Shown here piece after piece: positions 53,634 through 62,061 of a stretch of 64,000 bases of DNA. A program made the position numbers and the translations under genes. The stretch comes from Pseudotamlana haliotis (lineage in GTDB: Bacteria > Bacteroidota > Bacteroidia > Flavobacteriales > Flavobacteriaceae), in assembly GCF_008806375.1 (NCBI RefSeq), contig NZ_WAAT01000045.1:38060-102059 (forward strand), written 5' to 3'. How positions within the stretch are numbered: position 1 is the first letter of the stretch; each line of letters starts with the position of its first letter. The notes under the pieces were generated by a model. That model was not told where the DNA came from. It saw only the letters and a program-made list of their open reading frames with translations, and made no database searches.

Positions 53634-56069
53634 ATGGCTAAAAACAAACCCAAACCTAAAAAAGCACCTAGAAAAAAATTTAAAATGCCTAGTTTTAAGT
53701 TGTCTAGCCAGCAAAAACTGGTGTTAGGGAGCTTTCTTGTTATTTCTGGTTTGCTCATAGGTATTGCTTTTGTATCCCATTTATTTAATGGTCAAATAGA
53801 CCAAAGTGCCCTTTCTGAATTCACTTCCCGAGAGGTGAAAACAAAAAACTGGCTCAGCAAATTTGGTGCTTGGTTAAGTGATTTATTAATTCAACGCGGA
53901 TTTGGTTTAGCTTCATTCATTTTCTCAGAATTAGTATTACTTTCAGGGGTGTTTGTTTTAATGAACTTAAGCCTAGACAAACTGAGAAAACACTGGTTTT
54001 GGGGTGTTTATATTATAATTTGGTTATCGGTTTTATTTGGTTTCTTCGGAAATAGAAACGATATCCTAGGCGGAACCGTTGGGTTTGAAGTCAACAGCTA
54101 CCTCCAAGATTATATTGGAAAAACTGGAACCATATTATTACTAGTATTCGGATTAATCATTTATTTGGCTATACGATTTAAAGTGACTTTTGAGAGTATT
54201 GTTGCTTTCTTTAAATCGGCCAAAAAAGATATTAAAGACGAACTTTCTAGTACTGATGAAGAGATTGTGCCTATTGACAACAATTTAGCTGAAGAAGCCG
54301 AAGAAATTAAAAAGGCGCACGAGGCTTCATTAGAAAACAACCAACCAACCAAAAAAGAGCCCGAACAACCCAAGACGGAAACAACCGCTTTTGAAGTTAA
54401 TGTTTCAGAACCTGAACCAGAATCTGAAATTGAGCTTGTTCCTAAATCTACACCTAAACCGCCTCAAAAAGACGACGATTCTGAGTTAGAAATTAAGGTT
54501 GAAGAGGTTAAAGAAGAACTTTCGGAAGCAGATAATTTAGCGAATAAACTGGTTGAAGATTTTGGTCAATTTGACCCTACTCTCGAACTTGGAAAATTTC
54601 AATACCCGCCTCTTGAATTATTGAAAAAATATGATACTGAAGGCATCAAGATCAACCAAGAGGAATTAGAGGAAAACAAAAATAGAATTGTTGATACACT
54701 TAGCAACTATAAAATAGGCATTGCCAGTATTAAAGCCACTATTGGACCAACAGTAACGCTTTATGAAATTGTGCCAGAAGCAGGCGTGCGTATTTCAAAG
54801 ATTAAAAACTTAGAAGACGATATTGCCTTATCCCTATCTGCGCTTGGTATTCGTATCATTGCTCCTATTCCAGGCAAGGGAACAATTGGTATTGAAGTCC
54901 CAAACAAAGATTCAACAATTGTTTCGATGCGCTCGGTGATTGCTTCAAAAAAATTCCAAAGTTCAGAGATGCAACTCCCAGTAGCTTTAGGAAAAACCAT
55001 TAGCAACGAAACCTTTGTGGTTGATTTAGCAAAAATGCCGCACTTGCTTATGGCTGGTGCAACTGGGCAAGGTAAATCGGTTGGACTAAATGCTGTTTTA
55101 ACCTCATTACTTTATAAAAAACACCCAGCCGAAGTTAAATTCGTGCTTGTTGACCCTAAAAAGGTAGAATTAACCTTATTCAATAAAATTGAACGCCATT
55201 ATCTAGCGAAACTTCCTGATAGTGAAGACGCGATTATCACAGACAATACCAAAGTAATCAATACTTTAAATTCGCTGTGTATTGAAATGGATAACCGTTA
55301 CGAATTGCTTAAAAATGCCTTATGTAGAAATATTGCTGAATATAACGTCAAGTTTAAAGCCCGAAAACTGAATCCGAATGACGGTCATCAATTTTTACCA
55401 TACATCGTTCTGGTGGTTGATGAGTTCGCTGATTTAATTATGACGGCAGGAAAAGAGGTTGAAACCCCTATTGCACGTTTAGCACAATTAGCTCGTGCTA
55501 TTGGTATTCACTTGATTATTGCAACGCAACGTCCGTCTGTAAATGTAATTACAGGTATTATAAAAGCCAACTTCCCAGCGCGTATTGCCTTTAGAGTAAC
55601 GTCTAAAATTGATTCAAGAACCATTTTAGATGGTTCAGGAGCCGATCAACTTATAGGTCGTGGTGATATGCTTTACACTCAAGGTAACGATCTCATTCGT
55701 GTACAGTGTGCTTTTGTGGATACTCCTGAAGTTGAAAAAATAACCGAGTTTATTGGAGCTCAAAAAGCCTACCCAGACGCCTACCTACTACCTGAATATG
55801 TTGGTGAAGAAGGTGGCACAAGTCTTGATATAGATATCTCTGATCGTGATAAACTCTTTAAAGATGCTGCAATAGTAATTGTTACAGCACAACAAGGATC
55901 GGCATCATTATTACAACGTAAATTAAAGTTAGGATATAATAGAGCGGGAAGAATTATCGATCAATTAGAAGCTGCTGGCATTGTTGGACCTTTTGAAGGC
56001 AGTAAAGCCAGACAGGTTTTAGTTCCCGATTTAATTGCTTTAGATCAACATTTAGAAAACGAAATATAA
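53634..56069 (+). CDS. ftsK: DNA translocase FtsK
   Basis: 811 residues. Four membrane helices (about residues 30-190) precede an acidic, Pro/Glu-rich linker (about 205-305) and a RecA-like motor. Its Walker A is GATGQGKS at 475-482, its Walker B VLVVDEFADL, and its C-terminal gamma winged helix has LQRKLKLGYNRAGRIIDQLE. It pumps chromosome ends to the septum for dimer resolution. It is followed by the LolA-like gene 8 nt away, which indicates one transcript for division and envelope genes. Confidence 0.96.
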   Translation: MAKNKPKPKKAPRKKFKMPSFKLSSQQKLVLGSFLVISGLLIGIAFVSHLFNGQIDQSALSEFTSREVKTKNWLSKFGAWLSDLLIQRGFGLASFIFSELVLLSGVFVLMNLSLDKLRKHWFWGVYIIIWLSVLFGFFGNRNDILGGTVGFEVNSYLQDYIGKTGTILLLVFGLIIYLAIRFKVTFESIVAFFKSAKKDIKDELSSTDEEIVPIDNNLAEEAEEIKKAHEASLENNQPTKKEPEQPKTETTAFEVNVSEPEPESEIELVPKSTPKPPQKDDDSELEIKVEEVKEELSEADNLANKLVEDFGQFDPTLELGKFQYPPLELLKKYDTEGIKINQEELEENKNRIVDTLSNYKIGIASIKATIGPTVTLYEIVPEAGVRISKIKNLEDDIALSLSALGIRIIAPIPGKGTIGIEVPNKDSTIVSMRSVIASKKFQSSEMQLPVALGKTISNETFVVDLAKMPHLLMAGATGQGKSVGLNAVLTSLLYKKHPAEVKFVLVDPKKVELTLFNKIERHYLAKLPDSEDAIITDNTKVINTLNSLCIEMDNRYELLKNALCRNIAEYNVKFKARKLNPNDGHQFLPYIVLVVDEFADLIMTAGKEVETPIARLAQLARAIGIHLIIATQRPSVNVITGIIKANFPARIAFRVTSKIDSRTILDGSGADQLIGRGDMLYTQGNDLIRVQCAFVDTPEVEKITEFIGAQKAYPDAYLLPEYVGEEGGTSLDIDISDRDKLFKDAAIVIVTAQQGSASLLQRKLKLGYNRAGRIIDQLEAAGIVGPFEGSKARQVLVPDLIALDQHLENEI

Positions 56070-56077
56070 TTTATACC

Positions 56078-56713
56078 ATGAAAAAACTCATTACCATCGT
56101 ATTAATCGCGCTGTCGTTTCAAGGCTTTGCACAAAACAATGCGAAAGACTTATTAAACCAAGTATCTAGTAAAATAAAAAACTATGATAATATTTCTCTA
56201 GATTTTAAATACGCTTTAGAAAACCCTTCAGAAAATATTAAACAAGTCACTAAAGGTGATGTGATTTTACAAGGTGAAAAATACCGTTTAAACATCTTGG
56301 GGGTGACACAACTTTTTGATGGTAATAAACTTTATAGCATTAGCACTGAAGATGAAGAAGTCACTATTTCTTCACATATTGATGCCGATAAAGATGTAAT
56401 TACACCTAGTAAAATGCTTTCATTTTATGAAGATGGTTACACTTCAGAATTAGACATCAAACAAGATATTAAAGGTAGAAAAATTCAATATGTGAAATTA
56501 ACGCCAATCGATTCAAATTCTGAAATCAAAAATATCCTTCTCGGTATTGACGCTAAGACTAAGCACATATACAATTTGATTCAAGTAGGTGAAAACGGAA
56601 CAAAAACAACCCTTACTGTAAATTCATTCCAAACGAATGAACAATTATCAAAAAACACATTTACCTTTGATGCTTCAAAATACAAAGATTATTACATCAA
56701 TAATCTAGACTAA
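56078..56713 (+). CDS. LolA-like outer-membrane lipoprotein carrier
   Basis: 211 residues with a signal peptide (ITIVLIALSFQGFAQNN) and a LolA/LolB-like half-barrel: a repeated strand pattern with VILQGEKYRLNILGVTQLFD and KNILLGIDAKTKHIYNL. It should carry lipoproteins across the periplasm. It is 8 nt downstream of ftsK and 9 nt upstream of the lptF/G-like gene. The order ftsK-lolA-lptF is common in Flavobacteriia. Confidence 0.88.
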   Translation: MKKLITIVLIALSFQGFAQNNAKDLLNQVSSKIKNYDNISLDFKYALENPSENIKQVTKGDVILQGEKYRLNILGVTQLFDGNKLYSISTEDEEVTISSHIDADKDVITPSKMLSFYEDGYTSELDIKQDIKGRKIQYVKLTPIDSNSEIKNILLGIDAKTKHIYNLIQVGENGTKTTLTVNSFQTNEQLSKNTFTFDASKYKDYYINNLD

Positions 56714-56722
56714 GACTAGGAA

Positions 56723-59095
56723 GTGAAAATACTCGATCGCTACATACTCACCTCGTACCTTAAAACTTTCATCAGTGTATTTCTAATACTCATGATGATT
56801 TTTGTTTTACAAACCATTTGGCTTTATATAAAAGAGTTAGCTGGAAAGGATTTAGATATCATGGTCATTGTAAAGTTCTTATTTTACTTTATGCCTAAGC
56901 TAATCCCTTTAGTATTACCTCTTACCATACTTTTAGCCTCCATCATGGTTTTTGGTAGTTTTGCCGAAAATTATGAGTTTGCAGCGATGAAATCTACAGG
57001 TATTTCATTACAGCGTGCCATGTCTGGGTTAAGTATTTTTATCGTAGGCTTAGGTATTCTTACCTTTTTCTTTTCCAATAATGTGATACCATGGGCTGAA
57101 TACAACTCATATAATCTCAGACGAAACATCGCCAAATTAAAACCTGCCATGTTATTAGCAGAAGGTCAGTTTAATGAAATGGAAGCTTACACCATTAAAT
57201 TTGATAAAAAATATGGTGATCGTGATCAGTTTTTAGATAATGTAACCATTCATATTAAAGGTGATGACGGCCGAACAAATGCAACAGTAATCAAAGCTAA
57301 AAAAGGTGAGCTTACAAGTAAGGAAGATTCTAATGTCCTTACCCTTATATTAACCGATGGGCATTATTATAATGATGTTAAACCTAAAACCCATAAGGCC
57401 CGATTAAAAAAACCATTTATCAAAAGTAGTTTCGATAAGAAACTCATGAACATTGATTTATCTGATCTTAATAACGTTGATTTTGAAGAAAAATCTCAAG
57501 ACGATAAATACAATATGCTTGATGTTCCTGGTTTAAATAAAGCCATTGACTCCTTAGTTGAAAAAAGCAAATCAGATCATGAACATTTTAGTAATACCTT
57601 ATACCAACGTTCTGGTTTCATGAGATACGATGCGCCAACAAAAGCCATACCTAAGGACTCGATCTATACAGGAGAAATCCTTGATCTTTACGACACAAAA
57701 AGTAAAGTTCAATTGGTAGATGTAGCCACCAAAGCACTGATAAGTTCAAATCAAATTTTAACCACAAAAGAGAAAACGATAAAAGTTGCTCGAACTTGGT
57801 TGAATAAACATGTCATATCTTTGCATGAAAAATTTGCCTTAGGCTTTGCCTGCATCATCCTCTTTTTTGTTGGAGCACCATTAGGAGCTTTGATTCGTAA
57901 AGGTGGTATTGGACTACCAATGGTTATTGCTATTCTACTTTTTCTCACCTATCACTTTATTGGAATATTCTCGACAAACAGTGCTAAAAGCGGTGGATTC
58001 CATCCTATTCTTGCAAGTTGGTTCTCTACATTAATCATGTTACCCTTAGGCATTTTTCTAACTAAAAGAGCAACAGCAGATAGAGGCTTATTTGAAAGTC
58101 AAGGTATTTTAGAACCGCTTAAGAAATTATTTGGTATCAAAATTAAACCTCAAGAGAGAGATCTTTCGACTTTTGATATTAATACTGAAGAATATAACAC
58201 TTTACTTGGTTATGACAATGCCAAACTCATTGATATTTTAAAAAACTACAAGCACTATAATTATGACATCAAGTATAAAAACAGTGCTTTAGCTATTTTA
58301 GATTCTCGAGGAGTTACCAAGCAGCAGCTTAAATTTTCTGGTGAATATTCAGATGACCGCTTTAACGAAACCATTCGATTAAAAATAGCTAATGATGAAG
58401 ATTCTAAACTGGCACTAATCATTTATTTCATTTTTGCACCATTTATTTTGGTCGGAAAAATATTAGAAAACAACAATTATGAATCTATAGGTAAAACACT
58501 ATTTATCGTTGGGATTGTGATTGGTATTATCTATTTATTCGCATTTACGCGTTCCTTTATTAGTTTCTCTAATTTCAAGAAACATGTTAAAAAACAACTT
58601 ATAACGAATTCTATTTTATATGTATTAGTCGGTTTCCCTCTGTTTTTTATAGTGTACTTCGTTCAGAAGAAAATGCTACTTAAAGACATGGCTGAAGACG
58701 AAATCCACAATCCATTAATAGAAGTAAATAAGGAAGATGCAGCTATTTGTCCGCAATTAAGAAGCACACTAAAAAACTATACAGCTCATGCAAAAATCGC
58801 CATGATTGTTTATAGCCTTTCTGTAATACTTGTCGTTTTATATTTTATATTAAATAATAACAAACAAGAAGCTTTAGCACTAGCGGCTCTTCAACTAGCT
58901 GCTATACTATTTATCCTTTTCGTTATTTATTTTATAAAATCCATTTTAAATACATTACAATTCTATAAACAAAAAGAAGCTACTATTAAAACAGCTCAAC
59001 TTATTATCATTCTAATGAGCTCCATCCTCTACCCGATTCCTTTTTTCATTTTACAAAAGCAATTAAAAAGAGACTTCAAATCAATTTGTTTATAA
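56723..59095 (+). CDS. LptF/LptG-family permease with long C-terminal extension
   Basis: 790 residues starting at GTG. The N-terminal part is the LptF/G family: ILDRYILTSYLKTFISVF (helix 1), then PLVLPLTILLASIMVFGSF and FSNNVIPWAEYNSYNLRR, a periplasmic beta-jellyroll (about residues 140-300) and helices near residues 370-455. Family proteins usually end there at about 350-480 residues; this one continues for about 300 residues with six more hydrophobic segments. It takes part in lipopolysaccharide export with LptB. The extension has no known motif. Confidence 0.88.
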   Translation: MKILDRYILTSYLKTFISVFLILMMIFVLQTIWLYIKELAGKDLDIMVIVKFLFYFMPKLIPLVLPLTILLASIMVFGSFAENYEFAAMKSTGISLQRAMSGLSIFIVGLGILTFFFSNNVIPWAEYNSYNLRRNIAKLKPAMLLAEGQFNEMEAYTIKFDKKYGDRDQFLDNVTIHIKGDDGRTNATVIKAKKGELTSKEDSNVLTLILTDGHYYNDVKPKTHKARLKKPFIKSSFDKKLMNIDLSDLNNVDFEEKSQDDKYNMLDVPGLNKAIDSLVEKSKSDHEHFSNTLYQRSGFMRYDAPTKAIPKDSIYTGEILDLYDTKSKVQLVDVATKALISSNQILTTKEKTIKVARTWLNKHVISLHEKFALGFACIILFFVGAPLGALIRKGGIGLPMVIAILLFLTYHFIGIFSTNSAKSGGFHPILASWFSTLIMLPLGIFLTKRATADRGLFESQGILEPLKKLFGIKIKPQERDLSTFDINTEEYNTLLGYDNAKLIDILKNYKHYNYDIKYKNSALAILDSRGVTKQQLKFSGEYSDDRFNETIRLKIANDEDSKLALIIYFIFAPFILVGKILENNNYESIGKTLFIVGIVIGIIYLFAFTRSFISFSNFKKHVKKQLITNSILYVLVGFPLFFIVYFVQKKMLLKDMAEDEIHNPLIEVNKEDAAICPQLRSTLKNYTAHAKIAMIVYSLSVILVVLYFILNNNKQEALALAALQLAAILFILFVIYFIKSILNTLQFYKQKEATIKTAQLIIILMSSILYPIPFFILQKQLKRDFKSICL

Positions 59096-59111
59096 TCAAT
59101 AAAATTAGCAA

Positions 59112-59119
59112 TATCTTTG
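59112..59119 (+). promoter_or_regulatory. -7 box directly upstream of ribBA
   Basis: TATCTTTG ends 4 nt before the ATG at 59124-59126. The same geometry is found at mnmE and cvfB. Compared with the SRP RNA promoter, transcription would begin at or within 1-2 nt of the ATG. Confidence 0.7.
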
Positions 59120-59123
59120 CACC

Positions 59124-60287
59124 ATGATATTAGATCCTATGACACAAGATACAACGCCAAAATTCAAACTTAATACCATCCATTCTGCAATAGAAGATAT
59201 CAGACAAGGGAAGGTCATTATCGTTGTAGATGATGAAAACAGAGAAAATGAAGGTGATTTTTTAGCTGCCGCTGAAAAGATTACTCCAGAAATCATAAAC
59301 TTTATGGCGACTCAAGGTCGCGGACTCATTTGTGCGCCCTTAACCGAAAACCGTTGTAAGGATTTAGATTTACATATGATGGTACGTAACAACACTGACC
59401 ATATGGAAACCGCATTCACCGTTTCTGTTGATTTAAAAGGAAAAGGTGTTACCACTGGGATTTCTGCAGCCGATCGTGCATTAACGATAAAGTCGCTTGT
59501 AGATGAAGAAACCAAACCCTATGACCTGGCTAGACCAGGACATATTTTTCCTTTAGTTGCTAAAGAAGGTGGTGTTTTAAGACGTACAGGACACACTGAA
59601 GCCGCTATAGATTTCGCACGATTAGCAGGCTTAGAACCAGCAGGTGTTATTGTAGAAATCATGAATGAAGATGGCACAATGGCAAGACTTCCAGAACTTA
59701 TAGAAGTCGCGAAAAAACATGATATCAAAATTGTTTCTATTGAAGATTTAGTGGCATACCGTATGCAACATGACTCTTTAATTGAGAAAAAAGAAGATTT
59801 TCAAATAGAAACCCGTTTTGGTAGCTTCCGATTAAGAGCTTATAAACAAACGACCAACAATCAAGTACACATCGCCTTAACTAAAGGCATATGGAAAGCT
59901 AATGAACCTGTCTTAACAAGAATTAATTCTACACTTGTAAACAACGATATTTTAGGGACGCTTACCAACAAGGCTGACGACGAATTAAATGCTATGTTTA
60001 AAGTGGTTAACGACGAAGGAAAAGGTGCCATTCTTTTTATTAATCAAGAAGCCCAATCAATGGATATTCTTAATAGGTTGTCTTTCTTAAAAGAAAACCA
60101 AACGGAAGAAACCATAGCCAAAGCTCCTAAAATTAACATGGATAATCGTGATTTTGGTATTGGTGCTCAAATCTTGCATGATTTAAACATTCATAAGTTA
60201 CGCTTAATATCAAATTCTGAAAAGCGTAGCAAACGTGTTGGATTAATTGGATACGGATTAGAAATTATTGATTCTATTGGGTATTAA
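59124..60287 (+). CDS. ribB: 3,4-dihydroxy-2-butanone-4-phosphate synthase with degenerate GTP cyclohydrolase II domain
   Basis: 387 residues. Residues about 15-215 are a full RibB domain: VDDENRENEGDF (metal-binding Glu residues), THGRG-like ATQGRGLICAPL, TGISAADRA, RPGHIFPLVAKEGG and GHTEAA. The C-terminal half is RibA-shaped (RFGSFRLRAYK, GYGLEIID) but lacks the zinc Cys cluster: where a GTP cyclohydrolase II has Cys-rich sequence it reads INSTLVNNDILGTLTNKAD. It therefore probably makes only the RibB product for riboflavin. ATG 59124 is chosen because of the -7 box 4 nt away; Met6 (59139) is the alternative. Confidence 0.9.
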   Translation: MILDPMTQDTTPKFKLNTIHSAIEDIRQGKVIIVVDDENRENEGDFLAAAEKITPEIINFMATQGRGLICAPLTENRCKDLDLHMMVRNNTDHMETAFTVSVDLKGKGVTTGISAADRALTIKSLVDEETKPYDLARPGHIFPLVAKEGGVLRRTGHTEAAIDFARLAGLEPAGVIVEIMNEDGTMARLPELIEVAKKHDIKIVSIEDLVAYRMQHDSLIEKKEDFQIETRFGSFRLRAYKQTTNNQVHIALTKGIWKANEPVLTRINSTLVNNDILGTLTNKADDELNAMFKVVNDEGKGAILFINQEAQSMDILNRLSFLKENQTEETIAKAPKINMDNRDFGIGAQILHDLNIHKLRLISNSEKRSKRVGLIGYGLEIIDSIGY

Positions 60288-60329
60288 AACTTAAATAACC
60301 CAAGCATTACGACTTCAAACGATATATTG

Positions 60330-60363
60330 AGGCCTGAATAATATTATTATTCAGGCCTTTTTA
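60330..60363 (+). terminator. Intrinsic terminator after ribBA
   Basis: AGGCCTGAATA (60330-60340) pairs with TATTCAGGCCT (60348-60358) around a 7-nt loop, followed by Ts. Confidence 0.9.
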
Positions 60364-60397
60364 AATTTATAATAATACGCTCCCAAACTATAAACTT

Positions 60398-60577
60398 ATA
60401 CCAATTTAATTTTATAATGTCGTATTCTTAATTTGAGTTATTTTTCTTCAGATGAAATACAAAATCAAAGTACCTGACAGCCGGCAGCGAGGTAGCAGCG
60501 CTACGGTTTTATTTTTTATTGAAATATGAGTTTAATAGAAAAAAATTATAGGGCTCATTTTAGGTTATAATTGGTAT
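60398..60577. repeat. MITE-like element bounded by ATACCAATT inverted repeats
   Basis: ATACCAATT at 60398-60406 is matched by its inverted copy AATTGGTAT at 60569-60577, enclosing 180 bp. Inside is a GC-rich patch (CTGACAGCCGGCAGCGAGGT, then AGCAGCGCTACGG) in an AT-rich setting, with a GTAGC/GCTAC hairpin. Single copies of the end motif occur at 23843-23853 and 38353-38361. This fills most of the 394-nt gap between ribBA and the serine hydrolase gene; no gene is seen in it. Confidence 0.5.
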
Positions 60578-60681
60578 TACTTCTAATTAAAAAGACTAAG
60601 GCTCTATTAAATAATAGAAATACGTAATTTATTTCTTCAAATAAAAAAAAAGAATTAATTTATAGCTTTTAAAATATCTCA

Positions 60682-61830
60682 ATGAGAAATATCACACTTT
60701 TAATTGTTGTTATCTTTACCCTTCTTTCTTGTAAAAATCAAGAAAACACACAATCTATCGATAAACATATCGATAAGACACCTACAGTAGAAATCCCACA
60801 ATTTGCTAAATCGGGTTTAGACTCCATAGTAGCTAAAGTAGCGACAACAAATGGATGTAGAATGACTGCTAGTATTAAAGGCCCAAATACCAAAGCATAT
60901 TACAGTGGCTTTGATGGTAGAACAAACGAAACGATTAGCACATTTAACGAATTATATGAAATTGGAAGTTGTACAAAAATGTTTACCGCTACATCAATTT
61001 TTCAACTTATAGAAAATAAAAAATTAAAGCTAGACGATTACTTAACTTCGTTTTTACCTAACCAATCTCTATATAAAGATTTACTTACTATAGACGGTAA
61101 AACCTATATCGATTCTGTTAAGATAATTAACCTCTTAAACCATACTTCTGGACTTCCTGAATATTTCCTAGAAGATGAAGAAAAAGTAGTTGAATTATAT
61201 AGTGATCCTTCTGAAGTTTTTACACCAGAACGTCTAATTAATATGGCGAAATCTAACCCTGATCAAAATGTATTTATTCCAGGTACAAAGTTTACTTATT
61301 GTAATACGAACTACACTTTACTCGGTATGATTATTGAAAAGCTTTCAAAGCAAAGCTATCAAGAATATATTCAAAATAATATTTTAAACCCTTTGGAATT
61401 AAAAGACACTTATTTTGGTTCTCAGTACCCTTTAGCTAAAAGACCACAAGGCCATTATAAAGACAAAGTCACTTTAACACCTTTTACTTTAGCAGGTTCG
61501 GCTGGGGAAATTTTATCCACTTTAGATGATATGCGAACTTTTATAACCGCTTGGAATAAGGGCAAATTATTTGAAGACCCAAATACCTTAAACACTATTA
61601 AAAACGACTATTTCAACTCAATGGTTCTTAATGTTATTTATTACGGCGCTGGTGTTACTAATATCATGGAGCAATCATTAGGGCATGGCGGACAAACATT
61701 TGGTTATGGATCTTACGTTGGCACTATAATTTCAAACGATTATACTTTTTCGTTTTCTATTGATGATGCTACAGTATCCTCTTGGTACCCTGCTATTGAA
61801 ACCACGGCGCTTTTAAATAAGATTAAGTAA
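60682..61830 (+). CDS. Serine hydrolase of the beta-lactamase/PBP4 class C family, lipoprotein
   Basis: 382 residues with a lipoprotein signal (LLIVVIFTLLSCKN). The catalytic Ser-x-x-Lys is S96-C-T-K99, the Tyr-x-Asn is Y206-C-N208 and the third motif is His335-Gly-Gly. This is the D-aminopeptidase/esterase-type class C fold (PF00144); many members are not real beta-lactamases. Exported to the envelope, it may act on peptides, esters or peptidoglycan. It stands alone and ends in a terminator. The exact reaction is unknown. Confidence 0.88.
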   Translation: MRNITLLIVVIFTLLSCKNQENTQSIDKHIDKTPTVEIPQFAKSGLDSIVAKVATTNGCRMTASIKGPNTKAYYSGFDGRTNETISTFNELYEIGSCTKMFTATSIFQLIENKKLKLDDYLTSFLPNQSLYKDLLTIDGKTYIDSVKIINLLNHTSGLPEYFLEDEEKVVELYSDPSEVFTPERLINMAKSNPDQNVFIPGTKFTYCNTNYTLLGMIIEKLSKQSYQEYIQNNILNPLELKDTYFGSQYPLAKRPQGHYKDKVTLTPFTLAGSAGEILSTLDDMRTFITAWNKGKLFEDPNTLNTIKNDYFNSMVLNVIYYGAGVTNIMEQSLGHGGQTFGYGSYVGTIISNDYTFSFSIDDATVSSWYPAIETTALLNKIK

Positions 61831-61859
61831 AAAGTTACCTCTATTGATCATAGGTATTG

Positions 61860-61887
61860 AAAAGGCTGGAACAGCTTTCAGCCTTTT
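61860..61887 (+). terminator. Intrinsic terminator after the serine hydrolase gene
   Basis: AAAAGGCTG (61860-61868) pairs with CAGCCTTTT (61879-61887), followed by ACTTTTATAG. Confidence 0.75.
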
Positions 61888-62061
61888 ACTTTTATAGAAA
61901 TTGATATTTTAATATCTCTAAAACTGTTTGAAAATATTTTTGAACAGTTTTTTTTTGTTGTTCCAAATTAGGCCTCAGATAATTAGCTATATACGATAAA
62001 ATAATTCGTATATTCACAACTAACACACTAATAAACAGTTAACAAGAAAAACAATCATCTC

